A DNA stretch of 5,924 bases from Deltaproteobacteria bacterium (GTDB lineage Bacteria > Desulfobacterota > SM23-61): contig JAPLIW010000344.1 of the NCBI GenBank assembly GCA_026388915.1, positions 1-5,924 on the forward strand. Reading direction: 5' to 3'. This document shows positions 4,051-5,924 of this stretch, in pieces. The stretch's first letter is position 1, and the number at the start of each line of letters is the position of its first letter. The notes beneath the pieces were generated by a model that saw only the letters and a list, made by a program, of their open reading frames with translations, made no database searches and was not told the DNA's origin. The position numbers and the translations under genes are program-made.

Positions 4051-5130
4051 ATGATCGAAAAATTTGATCCTTTGAAGGGGGAGATGCTGCGGATCCTCCA
4101 CCCGGACGGGCGCCTGGATGAATCCCTCCGGCCCGACCTGAGCGACCAGACGATCCAGAGCCTCTACCGCCAAATGGTCCTGATCCGCCTGGCCGACCAG
4201 AAAGCCCTTGCGCTCCAGCGCCAGGGCAGGCTGGGCACCTATGCCCCGGTGATCGGGCAGGAGGCCGCCCAGGCGGGCAGCGCCCACGCCCTCCAGAAGG
4301 CTGACTGGATCTTTCCCTCTTTCCGGGAGACGGGGGTTCTCTACCTTCACGGGGTCCCGCTTCGGAACATCTATCTCTACTGGATGGGATTCGAGATGGG
4401 GCAGAAAGTCCCCTCAGGGGTAAATGTCTTTCCCATCGCTGTTCCCGTGGGAACGCACCCGCTCCATGCCGTCGGCGCGGCCTATGCTGCCAAGCAGCAG
4501 AAGGAGAAAATCTGCACCATTGCCTATTTCGGCGACGGTGCCACTTCCGAGGGAGATTTCCACGAGGCCATGAACTTCGCCGGCGTCCTGAACACTCCCA
4601 CCATCTTCTTCTGCCAGAACAACCAGTACGCCATTTCCGTTCCCCGGAAGAAGCAGACCGCCTCCAAGACCATCGCTCAGAAAGCGATCGCCTACGGCTT
4701 TCCCGGAATCCAAGTGGATGGAAATGACCTGCTTGCCGTTTATGCCGCCACCCGGGAGGCCCGCGAAAGGGCCGTTTCCGGCTCCGGCCCAACTTTTATA
4801 GAAGCCGTAACCTATCGTTTCGGCCCCCACACCACGGCGGACGACCCCACCAAATACCGGGAAGATGCCGAGGTGGAAGAGTGGAAGAAACTCGATCCCA
4901 TGCTGAGACTCCAGACATACCTCGGCGGAAAGGCGCTTTGGAATGAGGGCCTGGAGGCCAAATGGAAAATGGAGGCGGGAAAAACCCTGAACCAGGCCAT
5001 CCAGGAAGCCGAAGCCGTGGCGCTTCCCGACCCGGAAGAAATGTTCCTCTATACCTTCGCCGACCTTCCTCCCTCGTTGAAAGAACAGATGGAAGACTAC
5101 CTGAATTTCTTGAAGGAAAAGGAGGGATAA
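4051..5130 (+). CDS. pdhA: Pyruvate dehydrogenase-type E1 component, alpha subunit
   Basis: The 359-aa product (start at 4051) is a full-length E1 alpha of the Bacillus PdhA type. The thiamine diphosphate motif runs from GDG (161-163, in YFGDGATSEGDFHEA) to NN (190-191, in FCQNNQYAIS). Other conserved blocks are RQGRLGTYAPVIGQEAAQ (58-75), KQTASKTIAQKAIAYGFPG (201-219) followed by IQVDGND, and the C-terminal active-site loop RFGPHTTADDPTKYR (256-270) with H260. With E1 beta it forms the cytosolic alpha2beta2 enzyme that decarboxylates a 2-oxo acid on TPP and acetylates the E2 lipoyl arm. Similarity favours pyruvate. Branched-chain 2-oxo acid or acetoin dehydrogenase E1 are the alternatives, and the downstream genes that would settle this are not visible. 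E1 beta starts 3 nt after its stop, so the two are surely co-transcribed. Confidence 0.9.
   Translation: MIEKFDPLKGEMLRILHPDGRLDESLRPDLSDQTIQSLYRQMVLIRLADQKALALQRQGRLGTYAPVIGQEAAQAGSAHALQKADWIFPSFRETGVLYLHGVPLRNIYLYWMGFEMGQKVPSGVNVFPIAVPVGTHPLHAVGAAYAAKQQKEKICTIAYFGDGATSEGDFHEAMNFAGVLNTPTIFFCQNNQYAISVPRKKQTASKTIAQKAIAYGFPGIQVDGNDLLAVYAATREARERAVSGSGPTFIEAVTYRFGPHTTADDPTKYREDAEVEEWKKLDPMLRLQTYLGGKALWNEGLEAKWKMEAGKTLNQAIQEAEAVALPDPEEMFLYTFADLPPSLKEQMEDYLNFLKEKEG
5119..5125 (+). promoter_or_regulatory. Ribosome-binding site of E1 beta inside the E1 alpha 3' end
   Basis: AAGGAGG, a perfect Shine-Dalgarno, lies in the last codons of E1 alpha and ends 8 nt before the E1 beta ATG at 5134. This layout suggests coupled translation of the two subunits in equal amounts. 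Confidence 0.85.
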
Positions 5131-5133
5131 GGG

Positions 5134-5924
5134 ATGCCCAAGCGGAATCTGGTGGAAGCGATTAACCACGGGCTGATGCTGGAAATGGAAAGGGATCCCT
5201 CCGTTGTCCTTTTGGGGGAAGATGTGGGGAAGGAAGGCGGGGTCTTCCGGGTCACCGAAGGACTTCAGCTGAAATTCGGGGCGGACCGGGTCATCGACAC
5301 CCCCCTGGCAGAGTCGGGGATCGTGGGGGTGGCCATCGGCATGGCGGTGAAGGGGCTCAAACCGGTGGCGGAGATCCAATTCGAAGGCTTTCTACCCCCG
5401 GCCATGGATCAGATAATGAACCATGCCTCACGAATCCGGAACCGTTCCCGGGGACGATTCACCTGCCCCCTCGTGATCCGGTCCCCCTGGGGCGGAGGAA
5501 TCCATGCCCCGGAGCACCATTCGGACAGCCCGGAAGCTTTTTTCGCCCACACCCCGGGGGTGAAGGTCGTCATTCCCTCCACCCCTTACGATGCCAAGGG
5601 ACTCATCATTTCCGCGATCCGGGACCCCGATCCGGTCCTCTTCTTCGAGCCCAAACGCATCTACCGGGCCATCAAAGAAGAAGTTCCGGATGAATCCTAC
5701 ACTATCCCCATCGGCGAAGCTAAAGTGGTTCGGGAGGGCAAAGACATAACCGTCATCACCTGGGGCTCCATGGTCCGGGAAGTCCTCCGGGCGGCGGAGA
5801 TGGCCGATGGAGCAGGGATCCAAGCGGAGGTCATCGATCTGCGCACCATCTCCCCCATGGATGAAGATTCCTTTCTGGAATCGGTGCGCAAGACCGGTAG
5901 GGCCGTGGTGGTCCACGAGGCCCC
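5134..5924 (+). CDS. pdhB: Pyruvate dehydrogenase-type E1 component, beta subunit (3' end beyond the window)
   Basis: The frame is open from ATG 5134 to the right edge: 263 complete codons, roughly 80% of the usual 325 or so residues. The protein begins MPKRNLVEAINHGLMLEM and contains VVLLGEDVGKEGGVFRVTEG (24-43), DTPLAESG (55-62) with E60 at the TPP-activating position, and the AEIQFEGF block (79-86). It continues with IRSPWGGGIHAPEHHSDSPE, whose second H (H129) is the conserved active-site histidine, and VVIPSTPYDAKGLIISAIRDPDP (145-167). The C-terminal transketolase domain is visible as YTIPIGEAKVVREGKDITVI, IDLRTISPMD and GRAVVVHEA. It pairs with the alpha subunit to form the TPP site at the subunit interface. 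As in the alpha subunit, resemblance to Bacillus PdhB is strong. The missing end is simply the window edge, with no sign of damage. Confidence 0.92.
   Translation, partial: MPKRNLVEAINHGLMLEMERDPSVVLLGEDVGKEGGVFRVTEGLQLKFGADRVIDTPLAESGIVGVAIGMAVKGLKPVAEIQFEGFLPPAMDQIMNHASRIRNRSRGRFTCPLVIRSPWGGGIHAPEHHSDSPEAFFAHTPGVKVVIPSTPYDAKGLIISAIRDPDPVLFFEPKRIYRAIKEEVPDESYTIPIGEAKVVREGKDITVITWGSMVREVLRAAEMADGAGIQAEVIDLRTISPMDEDSFLESVRKTGRAVVVHEA

Noticed and set aside
3800..4792. Minus-strand 330-aa Arg/Ser/Gly-rich open frame
   Set aside because: It is antisense to E1 alpha and to repeat sequence. The composition is typical of a frame shadow.
4414..5379. Minus-strand 321-aa open frame
   Set aside because: It is antisense to E1 alpha and E1 beta, both of which carry full conserved motifs. 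It has no domain of its own.

Overview
This is a high-GC bacterial window with standard Shine-Dalgarno-led genes and several intergenic repeat families. No rRNA, tRNA or phylogenetic marker is present, so the taxonomic guess is weak. The repeat types (CGCAGAG clusters, GGATnAACnC units, C-run/G-run palindromes) and the gene mix remind me of anaerobic Desulfobacterota ('Deltaproteobacteria') or related environmental lineages. That is inference from memory, not a search.

Layout. Positions 1-171 (minus) hold the 5' end of an IS3-type OrfA transposase that runs off the left edge. At 243-333 a 7-bp tandem array abuts the stop codon of an iron-containing (group III) alcohol dehydrogenase (332-1495, minus). 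The next 640 bases separate this gene from a divergent class II fumarase (2138-3538, plus). Most of the first half of that gap is a 251-bp non-coding element with 29-bp terminal inverted repeats and a perfect 8-bp flanking duplication, which looks like an undescribed MITE. A C-run/G-run palindrome sits almost at its centre. The second half holds another palindrome and an AT-rich dyad that may be an operator. After the fumarase come about 510 bases without a convincing gene, filled with short repeats: a GGAT decamer triplet and clusters of CGCAGAG heptamers in alternating orientation. A two-gene operon follows: pyruvate dehydrogenase-type E1 alpha (4051-5130) and E1 beta (5134 to the right edge, incomplete).

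Function. Fumarase interconverts fumarate and malate in the TCA cycle. The E1 alpha/beta pair carries out the TPP-dependent decarboxylation of a 2-oxo acid, most likely pyruvate, that feeds acetyl-CoA to the same pathway. E2 and E3 would be expected beyond the right edge. The alcohol dehydrogenase is a separate, divergently transcribed NAD(P)-linked redox gene of unknown substrate.

The coding genes are ordinary. The unusual material is between them: the MITE-like element just upstream of the dehydrogenase's ribosome-binding site, and the paired CGCAGAG element that appears to surround a TATAAT box upstream of the E1 operon.
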